Assembly (NCBI RefSeq): GCF_001559075.2
Contig: NZ_CP014015.2
Location: 372,001 to 436,000, forward strand
Length of the DNA: 64,000 nt
Source of the DNA: Citrobacter amalonaticus
GTDB lineage: Bacteria; Pseudomonadota; Gammaproteobacteria; Enterobacterales; Enterobacteriaceae
Reading direction: 5' to 3'
Within the stretch, counting starts at the first letter, position 1. Each line of letters opens with the position of its first letter. Positions 27,100 to 35,898 of this stretch are shown piece after piece. The notes beneath the pieces are model-generated. The model made no database searches and had not been told where the DNA came from. It saw only the letters and a program-made list of their open reading frames with translations. The translations under genes and the position numbers were made by a program.

Positions 27100-28332
27100 T
27101 TACGCCTCCTCTAAATAGTGATGAATGGCTTGAGCGGCTTCTTTCCCGGTTTTAACGGCATACACCACGGTTTTATCTCCCTGAACGATATCGCCTGCGG
27201 CGAACAGTCCCGGAACTGTAGTCTGGTAATGTCGAGTGTCGACGGTATTGCGTTGTACCCGAATACCGGAGAAGGCTTCCAGCTCGGCATGCTGGCCGAC
27301 GGCGAGGATAATTTTTTCTGCGGTCAGAGACAGCTCACCGGACAGGCGAACATGTCTGAAGGTGACCTTATTTCCGTCAACAGCCGTTGGCGTAAAGCCA
27401 TCAATGATAGAGACGTCCAGCGCCTGGGTGGTGGTGAACTCTTTTTCACTGGCCGGAAACTCGGCAAGCTCTTCGCGCGCCACGCAGGTAACCGATTCAC
27501 AGCCGAGAATTTTCAGCGTACTGGCCACGTCCATGGCGACGTCGCCGCCGCCAACCACCAGCGCGTTTTGCGGCACGGATATGTCACCCGCCTTGCCACG
27601 CGCGCGTTGTAAAAAGTCGACAGCAATTTCTGCCGAACCCGCGTTATTGAACAACGGCAGCGACGCGCCTTTTGACAGGCCAACCGTCAGCAGGACCGCG
27701 CGATATTCGCCTTTGAGCGCCTCCAGCGTGACGGTATTGCCAATCTCGCAACCACAGCGGATTGTCACACCCATTTCCGTAATACGCGCAATTTCAGCGT
27801 CCAGCACCGATTGCGGCAGACGGAATTCAGGAATGCCGTGGCGCAGCCAACCGCCGGGTTGGGCCGTTTTCTCGAACACCGTGACGTCATAGCCCAGATT
27901 GCACAGCGTGACGCTGGCCTGCAACCCGGCAGGGCCCGCCCCCACGATGGCGACTTTGCCCTTATTTTTACGGCCAGGCTGATAAATCTGCATCTGTGTT
28001 TGTCGTTCGAAATCGGTAACAAACCGTTGCAGACGGGCGATATCGATAGGTTTATCAATCCCGGAACGGGAACAGCCGTGCTGGCAGAGTTTTTCCGTGG
28101 GACATACCCGAGCGCAGACGGCGCCAAACGCATTATTTTCTCTAATGGTTTCGGCCGCGCCCTTAAAGTTACGGAAATAAACAGAGCGGATAAATTTGCC
28201 CGGATCCGTTTCTGCCGGACAGGACTGGCTGCACGGTGCGTCGTGACACAGCAGGCAGCGGGAAGCTTCTTTGATAGCCAACAAGGGCGTGAAGCCAGGA
28301 ATCAGTTCATCCAGGTAGTCTCGTTGCGACAT
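27100..28332 (-). CDS. preT: NAD-dependent dihydropyrimidine dehydrogenase subunit PreT
   Basis: 410 residues. GltD-like flavin subunit that passes electrons from NADH to PreA. N-terminal 4Fe-4S helical domain with CLLCHDAPCSQSCPAETDP and VCARVCPTEKLCQHGC. The first dinucleotide fold is VAIVGAGPAGLQASVTL near residue 126, and the second is NALVVGGGDVAMDVAST. A terminal FAD motif LFAAGDIVQG is present. First gene of the preTA operon, divergent from a deaminase gene across 420 bases. Confidence 0.94.
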   Translation of the reverse strand: MSQRDYLDELIPGFTPLLAIKEASRCLLCHDAPCSQSCPAETDPGKFIRSVYFRNFKGAAETIRENNAFGAVCARVCPTEKLCQHGCSRSGIDKPIDIARLQRFVTDFERQTQMQIYQPGRKNKGKVAIVGAGPAGLQASVTLCNLGYDVTVFEKTAQPGGWLRHGIPEFRLPQSVLDAEIARITEMGVTIRCGCEIGNTVTLEALKGEYRAVLLTVGLSKGASLPLFNNAGSAEIAVDFLQRARGKAGDISVPQNALVVGGGDVAMDVASTLKILGCESVTCVAREELAEFPASEKEFTTTQALDVSIIDGFTPTAVDGNKVTFRHVRLSGELSLTAEKIILAVGQHAELEAFSGIRVQRNTVDTRHYQTTVPGLFAAGDIVQGDKTVVYAVKTGKEAAQAIHHYLEEA

Positions 28333-28752
28333 ATGCCATTCCTTAATAATAAGTTTACGTAAGGCAAACTGAGTACAAATAGTTACGTATGAGGCTAGGC
28401 TTATGCCTGAATGGATGTTGTGAAAGCATTCACAGTTAACCGGATAAAATATGTGGAAATCACCGCGATCGCAAGAATAGATAAGATGCGAATAGAAACT
28501 ATTTTTGTAATAAGAATGTATTAGTTTGTGTTATGCGAAAAAAACGGTTGCGAAAAGACTCGCATTGTCAGCACTACACACTGGCGATCGGCTCGTTTAT
28601 ACGGGAATATCTCTTTTCAGATAAATAATTAGTCACGAATCCTTACGTAAATAACGTGTTTTTGTGCGGCAGAGAATTCTGTTATTGCTCCTTGTCAGCG
28701 GAATAACGTCGGTGTAATAATTCATAATTATACGCCACGGAATAAATAACTT
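28333..28752. promoter_or_regulatory. Divergent preTA / deaminase intergenic region
   Basis: 420 bases, A+T-rich, without an open frame that looks real. The 11-mer TTTACGTAAGG at 28354-28364 recurs inverted as CCTTACGTAAA at 28641-28651; both contain the palindrome TTACGTAA. One copy is about 25 bases from the preT start and the other about 100 from the deaminase start, so they may be operators. No regulator gene lies nearby. Confidence 0.4.
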
Positions 28753-29631
28753 ATGGATGATATTATTCAACTTGAATATTATATGCGTCATGCTATATGT
28801 GAGGCCGAGGAAAGTCTGCGTGAAGGAAATAAAGGATTTGGTGCAGTCATCATCAAGGATGGGGAAATCATTGCCTCTGCGCATGATGGTGAGGAAACTG
28901 AATCAGACCCGACATCGCACGCTGAAATTAATGCTATTAAACTCGCCGGGAAAAAGATCGGCAAAGATTTATCCGGTTGCCTTCTTCTCTCGACCAGTGA
29001 ACCCTGTCCGATGTGTGCCTTCGCCATTGCGTGGTCAGGTATCAAAGAGATAGCTTATGGCTATTCTATTCAGGATGCGTTGGATCAGGGGCGGCGGCGA
29101 ATTTTATTCCTCTGTACCGAGGCGTTTGAGAAAGCAGGAATGGATATTACCGTACATAAAGGTATTCTTCAGCGGGAATGCTCTACCCTTTATCGCGCGG
29201 ATGTTCGAAATGAAATCAATAGACTACGTTCGGCGACCGATGACGATCTTAAGGCGCTGAATGCAGATTCCATTGCACGTCGAACGGCCTGGTTCTGTGA
29301 AAATAGTGCGATACTGCGTACTGAACACAGCAATCTGTTAGAAGCAGCCCATCGCTTACTGGTAAGCCGGTTTCACGCCACGGTGGATGAAATGCCTGTG
29401 GTGGCGAGAAGTGAAAAACAGATCACGTTCCATTCCATGAATTTCTGTCCAACGCTGGAGGCGTGCAAAATATTACGTCTGGATACACGGCACGTGTGTA
29501 AACTCCTGAATGAAGATTCCACAAACAGGCTGGTCAAAAATATTGACCGCAGACTTCGTTTCTCACGGAATTACGCGAATCTGCGTCCCTATACGTCTTT
29601 TTGCGAAGAATTTATCTCACTTGAAGATTGA
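28753..29631 (+). CDS. Cytidine/deoxycytidylate-deaminase-family protein with extra C-terminal domain
   Basis: 292 residues. The N-terminal 145 residues are a zinc-dependent nucleobase/nucleoside deaminase: GFGAVIIKDGEIIA, SHAEINAI (His ligand and catalytic Glu), and EPCPMCAFAIAW (Cys ligands). The C-terminal 145 residues are not recognised; they are helical and contain NFCPTLEACKILRLDTRHVC, with several Cys/His that could form another site. Divergence from preTA suggests deamination of a pyrimidine such as cytosine ahead of uracil reduction, but guanine- or tRNA-type substrates are possible. The leader and codons are more A+T-rich than the neighbouring backbone. Confidence 0.75.
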   Translation: MDDIIQLEYYMRHAICEAEESLREGNKGFGAVIIKDGEIIASAHDGEETESDPTSHAEINAIKLAGKKIGKDLSGCLLLSTSEPCPMCAFAIAWSGIKEIAYGYSIQDALDQGRRRILFLCTEAFEKAGMDITVHKGILQRECSTLYRADVRNEINRLRSATDDDLKALNADSIARRTAWFCENSAILRTEHSNLLEAAHRLLVSRFHATVDEMPVVARSEKQITFHSMNFCPTLEACKILRLDTRHVCKLLNEDSTNRLVKNIDRRLRFSRNYANLRPYTSFCEEFISLED

Positions 29632-29745
29632 TATTTCAGGGGAAATCGTCCGTGAGATAGAAAGACATCATCACGGAAACGCGATATCCCCGCCGTGTTC
29701 ACTCATCAGTCTTCGACGCCCGCCTGACTGGCCGGGCGTCGTCGT

Positions 29746-30345
29746 TTAGCGCTTCATTTTCCGGGTCGCGTAGAACGCGTCGGGGCTCATCCAAAACTCA
29801 TGCGTCGTATCATGATTTTTGCGATTCTTAAGTTCACGCAGCGTAATGCCGCGAATCTTCCCTTCGGCAATCCGTCGCGCAATCTCCCCCGTACTGAGCC
29901 ACAACTGCTTTTTCATTACCGACAACAGACTGACCTGAAAAGCGGTCGTTAAGCTGATCGTGACCTTCACCTGTTGATGCCGGGCAAGCGTTACCCGCCA
30001 CTGTTCACGAACAGAAAAGTCCGGGCTCCCGGAGAGCTCGGCATTATTTCGCTTCAGAACCTGGCGATCGTGAGCGAAAAGCAGGATCGCGCTTGCGTCA
30101 TTGGCAACGATCCGCGCATAAAGGTCGCGGTCAATACGGCTGACAGGGAGTCGCGAGAACAGACTGATATTCCAGGTATAATCGCAATGAAGGCACTTAT
30201 AGATGCTCCAGACATCCAGCAGCTTCTTTTGCGAATTCATTCTGAAAGCCCCGGAAGGGATGAAATCGCGTTTGATATTGCAGGCAGGACAGCGCTTCGC
30301 AATGCGCTGATATCCCACGGGACTGACGGTCCATGTGACGTGCAT
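29746..30345 (-). CDS. DUF1062 domain protein
   Basis: 199 residues. N-terminal zinc-ribbon-like pair of CxxC motifs (RCPACNIKRDF near residue 18 and KCLHCDYTWN near 50), then a conserved WNISLFSRLPVSRIDRDLYARI stretch and a basic helical C-terminus. This layout fits the DUF1062 family, which has no established function. It is monocistronic, convergent with the deaminase gene, in the accessory region after argW. Confidence 0.75.
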   Translation of the reverse strand: MHVTWTVSPVGYQRIAKRCPACNIKRDFIPSGAFRMNSQKKLLDVWSIYKCLHCDYTWNISLFSRLPVSRIDRDLYARIVANDASAILLFAHDRQVLKRNNAELSGSPDFSVREQWRVTLARHQQVKVTISLTTAFQVSLLSVMKKQLWLSTGEIARRIAEGKIRGITLRELKNRKNHDTTHEFWMSPDAFYATRKMKR

Positions 30346-30637
30346 GTTGACCCTTTTTTAACCCATACAAAAACGGATTCGTCCTGGACGAACCATGAAT
30401 TTTGCTATGCGAAAAATATTTGAAGATATTTTTCAGTGGGTTAAGAAAAGATTTCCAGCACAACAATCCCTTGAGTTATCGATAAGCCAGCAAGACTAAC
30501 AGACACCTGGTTTCTCAATACATAAATCAAATCAATATTTGTGACATAACTATCAGGGTTATTTGATCTGGCATCGGATTCTTCTCGAAAAATAACCGTA
30601 TATTTATTCATCAACCACAGGATACAAGGAGCGTTAA

Positions 30638-30889
30638 ATGTCACAGCAAGAACAGTTTTGCCATGCCTGCGGAATGCCACTTTCCGCACCCGATGCCAAA
30701 GGGGCGAGCGATAAATACTGTGCGTATTGCAGCGATGCCGAAGGCAATCTGAAGCCCTGGGATGAAGCCGTTTCCGGTCTGGCGGGATTTCTGGATTCCT
30801 GGCAAAAAGTTGGCCCTGAGGAGTCACGTAAACGCGCAATCCGTTACCTGACGTCCATGCCCGCCTGGGCACACAAAGCAGACGACTAA
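30638..30889 (+). CDS. Small zinc-ribbon protein
   Basis: 83 residues. Two CxxC motifs (FCHACGMPL at residues 8-11 and YCAYCSDAEG near 28-31) form a putative zinc ribbon, followed by a helical tail (VGPEESRKRAIRYLTSMPAW). The same family is found as a domain attached to AraC or GyrI-like regulators. It lies eight bases upstream of a dienelactone-hydrolase-like gene and is probably cotranscribed with it. Good AAGGAG site at its start. Confidence 0.82.
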   Translation: MSQQEQFCHACGMPLSAPDAKGASDKYCAYCSDAEGNLKPWDEAVSGLAGFLDSWQKVGPEESRKRAIRYLTSMPAWAHKADD

Positions 30890-30896
30890 ACCGTCG

Positions 30897-31484
30897 ATGC
30901 CAACCCAACGGTCGGATGCCGTCGTTATCCTGCATGAAATCTACGGCATCAATGCGCATATACGGCGTACCCGTGAAATGTGGCGGGCGCGCGGTTTCGA
31001 TGTCTACGCCCCCGCACTTTTTCCGCATGACGCGCCGTACAGCTATGCTCAGCAGGATGAGGCGTATCGCTATTTTTCACACCACGTTGGTTTTGATCCA
31101 CAACCCCTCTTAACGTTGCTTACCACACTGCGCGCGCAACATCGCAAACTGATTGTCATCGGCTACAGCACCGGAGCAACGCTCGCATGGCGGGTCGCAG
31201 GAAGCGGCTTGTGTGACGGGGTTATATGTCATTATGGCTCTCGCATTCGTCAGTACAGCGATGAGTTACCGCACTGCCCTGCGCTGATGATCATGGCTCG
31301 CCATGAGCCGTCATTCGACCCTGCGGTGCTACAACAGAAACTGGAAACATTGCCCCTGGTGCAATGCCATATGTACGATGCGCAGCACGGTTTTTGTGAC
31401 GCGGACAGTCCCGGATACCTTGCGTGGCAGGCGCGTCATGCTGTCGCCGATGCCATCGCATTTGTTGACGCGGTCTGCGGATAG
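30897..31484 (+). CDS. Dienelactone-hydrolase-family alpha/beta hydrolase
   Basis: 195 residues. Nucleophile elbow GYSTGATLAW near residue 90 has serine, where classical dienelactone hydrolases have cysteine. The catalytic His lies in AQHGFCD, and the acid is probably the Asp/Glu in ARHEPSFD. Start ATG 30897 has no clear ribosome site, so translation is probably coupled to the zinc-ribbon gene. Substrate unknown; carboxylester hydrolysis is inferred. Confidence 0.8.
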   Translation: MPTQRSDAVVILHEIYGINAHIRRTREMWRARGFDVYAPALFPHDAPYSYAQQDEAYRYFSHHVGFDPQPLLTLLTTLRAQHRKLIVIGYSTGATLAWRVAGSGLCDGVICHYGSRIRQYSDELPHCPALMIMARHEPSFDPAVLQQKLETLPLVQCHMYDAQHGFCDADSPGYLAWQARHAVADAIAFVDAVCG

Positions 31485-31498
31485 TCGACATGCGGCCT

Positions 31499-31972
31499 TT
31501 ATAGCCAGCGGCGAACCTGTTTAGCGTAGTGCTCCCACTGTGCGCCAAAGCGCTTATGTAGCTGGAACTCTTCAAAATCGATATGCAATCGGGCCACCGC
31601 CAACATAAAGAACGGTACGGCAATCAGGCCTGGCAGACTGCCCATCCAGAGCGCAACGGCAAGTTGCACACCGGTCAGTCCAAGATAGATAGGATTTCGA
31701 CTCCAGGCATAGCATCCGTGCGTGACCAGCGTCGTCGTTTTATCCGCCTGTAGTGGATTGAGCGTGGTGTGACTCACGTGCATGTGCCACGCAGTCGTCA
31801 GGATGACGCCAAGGCTTACTGCGGCAATCGCCAGACTCAGCACCTGGGTGACCAGGCCAAAGGTAAAATGTGGATTTGCGGTCAGACAATCCCCGACCAC
31901 AAAGATTAATAAAATGACCGGCGGCGGAAACCGACTCCTGAGCTTTGCGAGACGCACGTTGATCTGTTTCAT
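31499..31972 (-). CDS. Isoprenylcysteine/phospholipid methyltransferase-like membrane protein
   Basis: 157 residues with four or five membrane segments. It carries the C-terminal methyltransferase signature of the ICMT/PEMT group: LVTHGCYAWSRNPIYLGL (SAM-site His and Arg-Asn-Pro) and the closing EEFQLHKRFGAQWEHYAKQVRRW. The bacterial substrate is unknown. Convergent with the hydrolase gene. Confidence 0.8.
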   Translation of the reverse strand: MKQINVRLAKLRSRFPPPVILLIFVVGDCLTANPHFTFGLVTQVLSLAIAAVSLGVILTTAWHMHVSHTTLNPLQADKTTTLVTHGCYAWSRNPIYLGLTGVQLAVALWMGSLPGLIAVPFFMLAVARLHIDFEEFQLHKRFGAQWEHYAKQVRRWL

Positions 31973-32099
31973 TTCTCTCCTTCTGCACCGCGACTATTTT
32001 GAGACTTTTCAGATCCCTTCGAATATTGCCTGATAAATTATTAATAAACTATGCTCAATACGGTGCGGTAATTCCTCTCTTTTCAAAAAGGTGATAATT

Positions 32100-32432
32100 A
32101 TGGCCGGTTGGTTCGAATTAAGTAAGAGTACAAACGATCAGTTCCGTTTTGTATTGAAAGCAGGTAATGGTGAGGTGATTCTCACGAGCGAACTGTATAC
32201 CACGAAGGCGGCGGCAGAAAACGGCATTGCCTCCGTTCAGTCGAATAGCTCGCTGGACGAGCGCTACGACATGAAGACAGCGTCGAACGGTAAGTTCTTC
32301 TTTAATTTAAAAGCAGGCAATCATCAGATCATTGGCACCAGCCAGATGTATGCCTCCGCGCAATCGCGTGATGTGGGCATCGCCTCAGTTAAAACAAACG
32401 GCAGCAGCAAAACGATAAAAGAACAGATCTGA
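32100..32432 (+). CDS. yegP: YegP-type DUF1508 protein
   Basis: 110 residues from ATG 32100 (AAAAGG eight bases upstream; a GTG at 32091 lies inside the ribosome site). Two tandem DUF1508 repeats of about 48 residues, the first starting FELSKSTNDQFRFVLKAGNGEVI and the second NGKFFFNLKAGNHQIIGTS. Nearly the same as E. coli YegP, a small protein of unknown function, which in K-12 lies at another locus. Confidence 0.88.
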   Translation: MAGWFELSKSTNDQFRFVLKAGNGEVILTSELYTTKAAAENGIASVQSNSSLDERYDMKTASNGKFFFNLKAGNHQIIGTSQMYASAQSRDVGIASVKTNGSSKTIKEQI

Positions 32433-32480
32433 TTTTGACGTAATGGGCCAGATCGAGAAATACCGATCTGGCCTCTTATA

Positions 32481-33212
32481 TCAGAGAACTTTACTTAAAA
32501 ATTCAGCCGTTCGCGGATTCACTGGTGACGTAAAAAGCACGTCAGGCGATCCCTCTTCCTGGATAATACCGTGATCGATAAAGATGACCCGATCAGCCAC
32601 TTCACGGGCGAACCCCATTTCGTGGGTGACAATCGCCATGGTCATGCCTTCATTGGCCAGGTTCTTCATGACCTCCAGCACATCCCCGACTAACTCCGGA
32701 TCCAGCGCCGACGTTGGCTCGTCGAACAGCATGATCGAGGGGTTCATTGCCAGCGCACGGGCAATCGCCACGCGTTGCTGTTGACCGCCCGACAGGCGCG
32801 AAGGCCAGGCGTCGCGTTTATCGCTTAATCCGACTTTTTCCAACAGCATTTCAGCCCGACTGACCGCATCACTGCGGGAGAGACCCAACAGCATCTGCGG
32901 CGCCATCATCAGGTTGTCCAGCACCGTCATGTGCGGAAACAGATTAAAACGCTGGAACACCATCCCTACGCTTTCGCGCATTTTATTGAGATCGGTTTTG
33001 CGATCGTGAACGGCAAAACCATTCACCATCACTTCGCCTTCGGTGACGGTCTCAAGCGCATTCATACAGCGTAAAAAGGTGCTTTTTCCGGACCCTGACG
33101 GACCAATGATGCACACCACTTCCTGCGGTTTGATATCACAGTCAATTCCGCGCAGAACATGGTTGTCACCAAAGTGTTTATGTAAATTTTTAATGTGGAT
33201 CACTTTTACCAA
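32481..33212 (-). CDS. Polar amino acid ABC transporter ATP-binding protein
   Basis: 243 residues, GlnQ/HisP-like. Walker A GPSGSGKST near residue 37, Q-loop VFQRFNLFPHMTV, ABC signature LSGGQQQRVAIARAL, Walker B IMLFDEPTSALDPELV, and the switch His in IVTHEM. It overlaps the upstream permease gene by 23 bases, so it is the last gene of a three-gene import operon. The likely substrate is a polar amino acid. Confidence 0.93.
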   Translation of the reverse strand: MVKVIHIKNLHKHFGDNHVLRGIDCDIKPQEVVCIIGPSGSGKSTFLRCMNALETVTEGEVMVNGFAVHDRKTDLNKMRESVGMVFQRFNLFPHMTVLDNLMMAPQMLLGLSRSDAVSRAEMLLEKVGLSDKRDAWPSRLSGGQQQRVAIARALAMNPSIMLFDEPTSALDPELVGDVLEVMKNLANEGMTMAIVTHEMGFAREVADRVIFIDHGIIQEEGSPDVLFTSPVNPRTAEFLSKVL

Positions 33213-33954
33213 ACCTTTTTTCCAGACGGTTAACCAGCTGCGCCAGCAGGAAGGTGAGTACCCAGTACACCAGTGAAATGGTCAGGTAGGGTTCCCAGTA
33301 GGTTGCGTAAGCACCTGAAACCGTACGCGCCGCGTAGGCCAAATCAGCAAGACCGATCGCCGAGGCGAGTGAGGAATCTTTGACAATCGCAATGGCGTTA
33401 TTGCCCAGCGGTGGAAGAATACGGCGAAAAGCCTGAGGCAGAATAACTTTGCGCATGGTTTTCCACCACGGCATCCCCAGCGCTCGCGAGGCTTCCATCT
33501 GGCCGGGGTCAATCGACTGGATCCCCGCGCGGAAGATCTCGGAAACATAAGCCCCGGCATTCAGCGTGATCGCCACAATACAGGATAAGAAAGCCCCGTA
33601 GCCCGAGCGCAATTCGCGGGCAAAATCGGCGCTCATCAGCCCGCTGGTGACCAGCATTCCGTCACGAGGATTGATGAACAATGGTACCAGCGCAAAATGG
33701 ACGACCATGATCTGAACAAACAGTGGCGTTCCGCGAAAGGCGCTGACGTAGAAACGAACGGGATATTGAACAAGATAGCGGAGCGCGTATTTCCAAAAGC
33801 CGTGCTCGGCTTTCGCCATGCGGCCCAGTCCCAGCGTCAGCCCCCAGAGTGTGCCAAGACAGACACAGATGATGGTGCATTTTATGGTCATCCACGCGCC
33901 TTCCATAAATAATGGCGCATACTCCTGGATGATTTCCCAACGAAATCCCGTCAT
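33190..33954 (-). CDS. Polar amino acid ABC transporter permease
   Basis: About 254 residues from the methionine of MTGFRWEIIQEYAPLFMEG; a start nine codons upstream (33981) is possible. HEAT/HisMQ-type permease with about five membrane segments and the EAA loop EASRALGMPWWKTMRKVILPQAFRRILPPLGN. Works with the ATPase downstream and the binding protein upstream. Confidence 0.9.
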   Translation of the reverse strand: MTGFRWEIIQEYAPLFMEGAWMTIKCTIICVCLGTLWGLTLGLGRMAKAEHGFWKYALRYLVQYPVRFYVSAFRGTPLFVQIMVVHFALVPLFINPRDGMLVTSGLMSADFARELRSGYGAFLSCIVAITLNAGAYVSEIFRAGIQSIDPGQMEASRALGMPWWKTMRKVILPQAFRRILPPLGNNAIAIVKDSSLASAIGLADLAYAARTVSGAYATYWEPYLTISLVYWVLTFLLAQLVNRLEKRFGKSDPH

Positions 33955-34020
33955 GGTTTTCCCCTGCAAAAAAGCTGACACAGACCGCGTGTCAGCCTAA
34001 AAATAAATTAATAATGCAAA

Positions 34021-34788
34021 TTACTCTGACGGAAGCGTCGGGACTTCACTGTCAAACCAGGTTTTATAAATTTTATCGTAGGTACCGTCAGCGATGATTT
34101 TCTTCAATCCCGCGTTAATTTTTTGCAGTAATTCGGTATTCCCTTTGGCGACTGCAATACCAAAATACTGGCGCTCAAACTTGGCATCCGGCACAAGCTT
34201 GAACTGTTTTTCCGGATGCTGCTTGATGTAGTATTTCACCACGCCAACATCGCCAACCGCCGCGCTGACGCCATCTTCAAACAATTCCTGCAGCATTAAC
34301 GGAGTATTATCGAAACGCTTAATCGCGGTGCTGTTTTTCCCGAGAACGCCAGAAACCACTATGTCGCCAGTGCTGGAGTTAACGACGCCAACCTTTTCCG
34401 TTTTCAGCGAGTCCAGAGAACTCACTTTTGAATCAGCCGGAACGACAATGGACTGCTCCGCCGGGAAGTAAGGGAGAGAAAAATCCACCATCTGCTTACG
34501 TTTATCCGTGATGGTGATCCCCGAGATAATGATGTCACGATCCCCGGAACCCAGCGTCGCGAAGATACCTTCCCACGGCGTATTGACCAGTTTGACATCA
34601 AAATTTTCTGCTTTAGCAATGGCTTTAATAATATCGATATCAAAGCCTTCCAGCTGTTTCTGGCTGTTTTCAAATTCAAATGGGCGATAGGTGCCACCCG
34701 CGCCGACCACGTAGGTTTCTTGTGCGGCAAAAGCGGCCCCGGTCAACGCCATCATCAAACATCCTGCTTTTATCCACTGACTGAACAT
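34021..34788 (-). CDS. Family 3 periplasmic amino acid-binding protein
   Basis: 255 residues with a Sec signal peptide (MFSQWIKAGCLMMALTGAAFA|AQET). Solute-binding protein family 3: GTYRPFEFEN for side-chain recognition, then DIIISGITITDKRKQMVDFSLPY and VGVVNSSTGDIVV. Delivers substrate to the permease. Resembles GlnH/FliY, but the substrate cannot be read from sequence. First gene of the operon, with AAGGGAA upstream. Confidence 0.92.
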   Translation of the reverse strand: MFSQWIKAGCLMMALTGAAFAAQETYVVGAGGTYRPFEFENSQKQLEGFDIDIIKAIAKAENFDVKLVNTPWEGIFATLGSGDRDIIISGITITDKRKQMVDFSLPYFPAEQSIVVPADSKVSSLDSLKTEKVGVVNSSTGDIVVSGVLGKNSTAIKRFDNTPLMLQELFEDGVSAAVGDVGVVKYYIKQHPEKQFKLVPDAKFERQYFGIAVAKGNTELLQKINAGLKKIIADGTYDKIYKTWFDSEVPTLPSE

Positions 34789-34894
34789 TCCCTTCTCCTG
34801 TTATTTTTATGCACATTTACTGCATAAAAATACCCAAACTGATTTCCTTATGCAATCACAATCTGATCCGCGGCTTGCTTCGCCGAATTGCCGC

Positions 34895-35788
34895 TTAGCG
34901 CGTCGCTTTCACAGCCTTAACGCCTTCTTGCGCCATCGCGACAAACGCCCTGGCGGCGGCGGTTCGCCAGGCACCTTTGCGCTGCAATAATACGGCCGTG
35001 CGTTCGAGCAGTTGTGGAGTCAGTGAAATGGCCCGCAGATCGTTGCTTTGCGTCGCGATAGGCGCAGGCAGTAGCGTGGATAATCCCGTGCGCCGCACCA
35101 GTTCCAGCACCGCGCTGATGGAATTGACCTCCATGAGGATCTGCGGTCGCAGTCCAGCCTGGCGGCAGTAACGATCAATCTGTTCCCGGGTAGCAAACTC
35201 TGCGCTCAATAAAATTAACTTTTCATTATTGAGCACGCTTAAATCCACCGACGCCTGCGCCGCCAGCGGATGATGATTCGCCACAACCAGAGCCAGGTTT
35301 TCGGTCAGCAACGGCCAGGCATCGATATCCGCAGAGTGAATCTCATCAAAGGCAATGCCGACATCCAGTTCATCGTTAACCAGCATCTCTTCGATTTTGT
35401 CCTGCGAGAGCTCCTGCAACTGTAAAGTCACATTGGGATAGCGGGTATAGAATTCGGCCAGTAGCGGGCCGATAAACCAGGCGGTAAAGGTCGGCGTCAC
35501 CGCTACGCGCAGGGCGCCGCGGCTCAGATCCTCCACATCATGAATGGCGCGTTTGCCCTCTTCCAGCGCCTGTAGCGCGCTACGCGCATAACGCAGATAA
35601 ACCTCTCCCGCATCGGTTAACCGGGTCGAACGCCCGCTACGATCGAACAACTGAACGCCCAGCGCCTCCTCCAGTTGCCTGATTTGCTGTGAAAGCGCCG
35701 GTTGCGAAACGTGCAGCGCCGCCGCTGCACGAGTGAATCCGTGATGTTCCGCGACGGCAAGAAAATAGTGGGTGTGTCGATCCAGCAT
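34895..35788 (-). CDS. cynR: LysR-type regulator CynR
   Basis: 297 residues. Activator of the cyanate operon. N-terminal winged HTH (FTRAAAALHVSQPALSQQIRQLEE), then the effector domain with conserved VTPTFTAWFIGPLLAEFYTRYP. Close to E. coli CynR through most of its length. Divergent from cynT, as in E. coli. Autorepression and cyanate-dependent activation are expected from the family. Confidence 0.93.
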   Translation of the reverse strand: MLDRHTHYFLAVAEHHGFTRAAAALHVSQPALSQQIRQLEEALGVQLFDRSGRSTRLTDAGEVYLRYARSALQALEEGKRAIHDVEDLSRGALRVAVTPTFTAWFIGPLLAEFYTRYPNVTLQLQELSQDKIEEMLVNDELDVGIAFDEIHSADIDAWPLLTENLALVVANHHPLAAQASVDLSVLNNEKLILLSAEFATREQIDRYCRQAGLRPQILMEVNSISAVLELVRRTGLSTLLPAPIATQSNDLRAISLTPQLLERTAVLLQRKGAWRTAAARAFVAMAQEGVKAVKATR

Positions 35789-35799
35789 CGCTTTTACCT

Positions 35800-35846
35800 A
35801 TAAGATTTTCCAATATACTCCATTGTAAATGAGTCTTTTATCTTAT
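35800..35846. promoter_or_regulatory. Candidate CynR operator
   Basis: ATAAGAT at 35800-35806 and ATCTTAT at 35840-35846 form a 7-bp inverted repeat in the cynR-cynT divergent region. The spacing suits two LysR-type half regions. Assignment is by position and symmetry only. Confidence 0.5.
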
Positions 35847-35898
35847 GATACGAAGCGCGTAGCCTGTGTTCATCGCATCGCGAGACAGAGGATTATTC

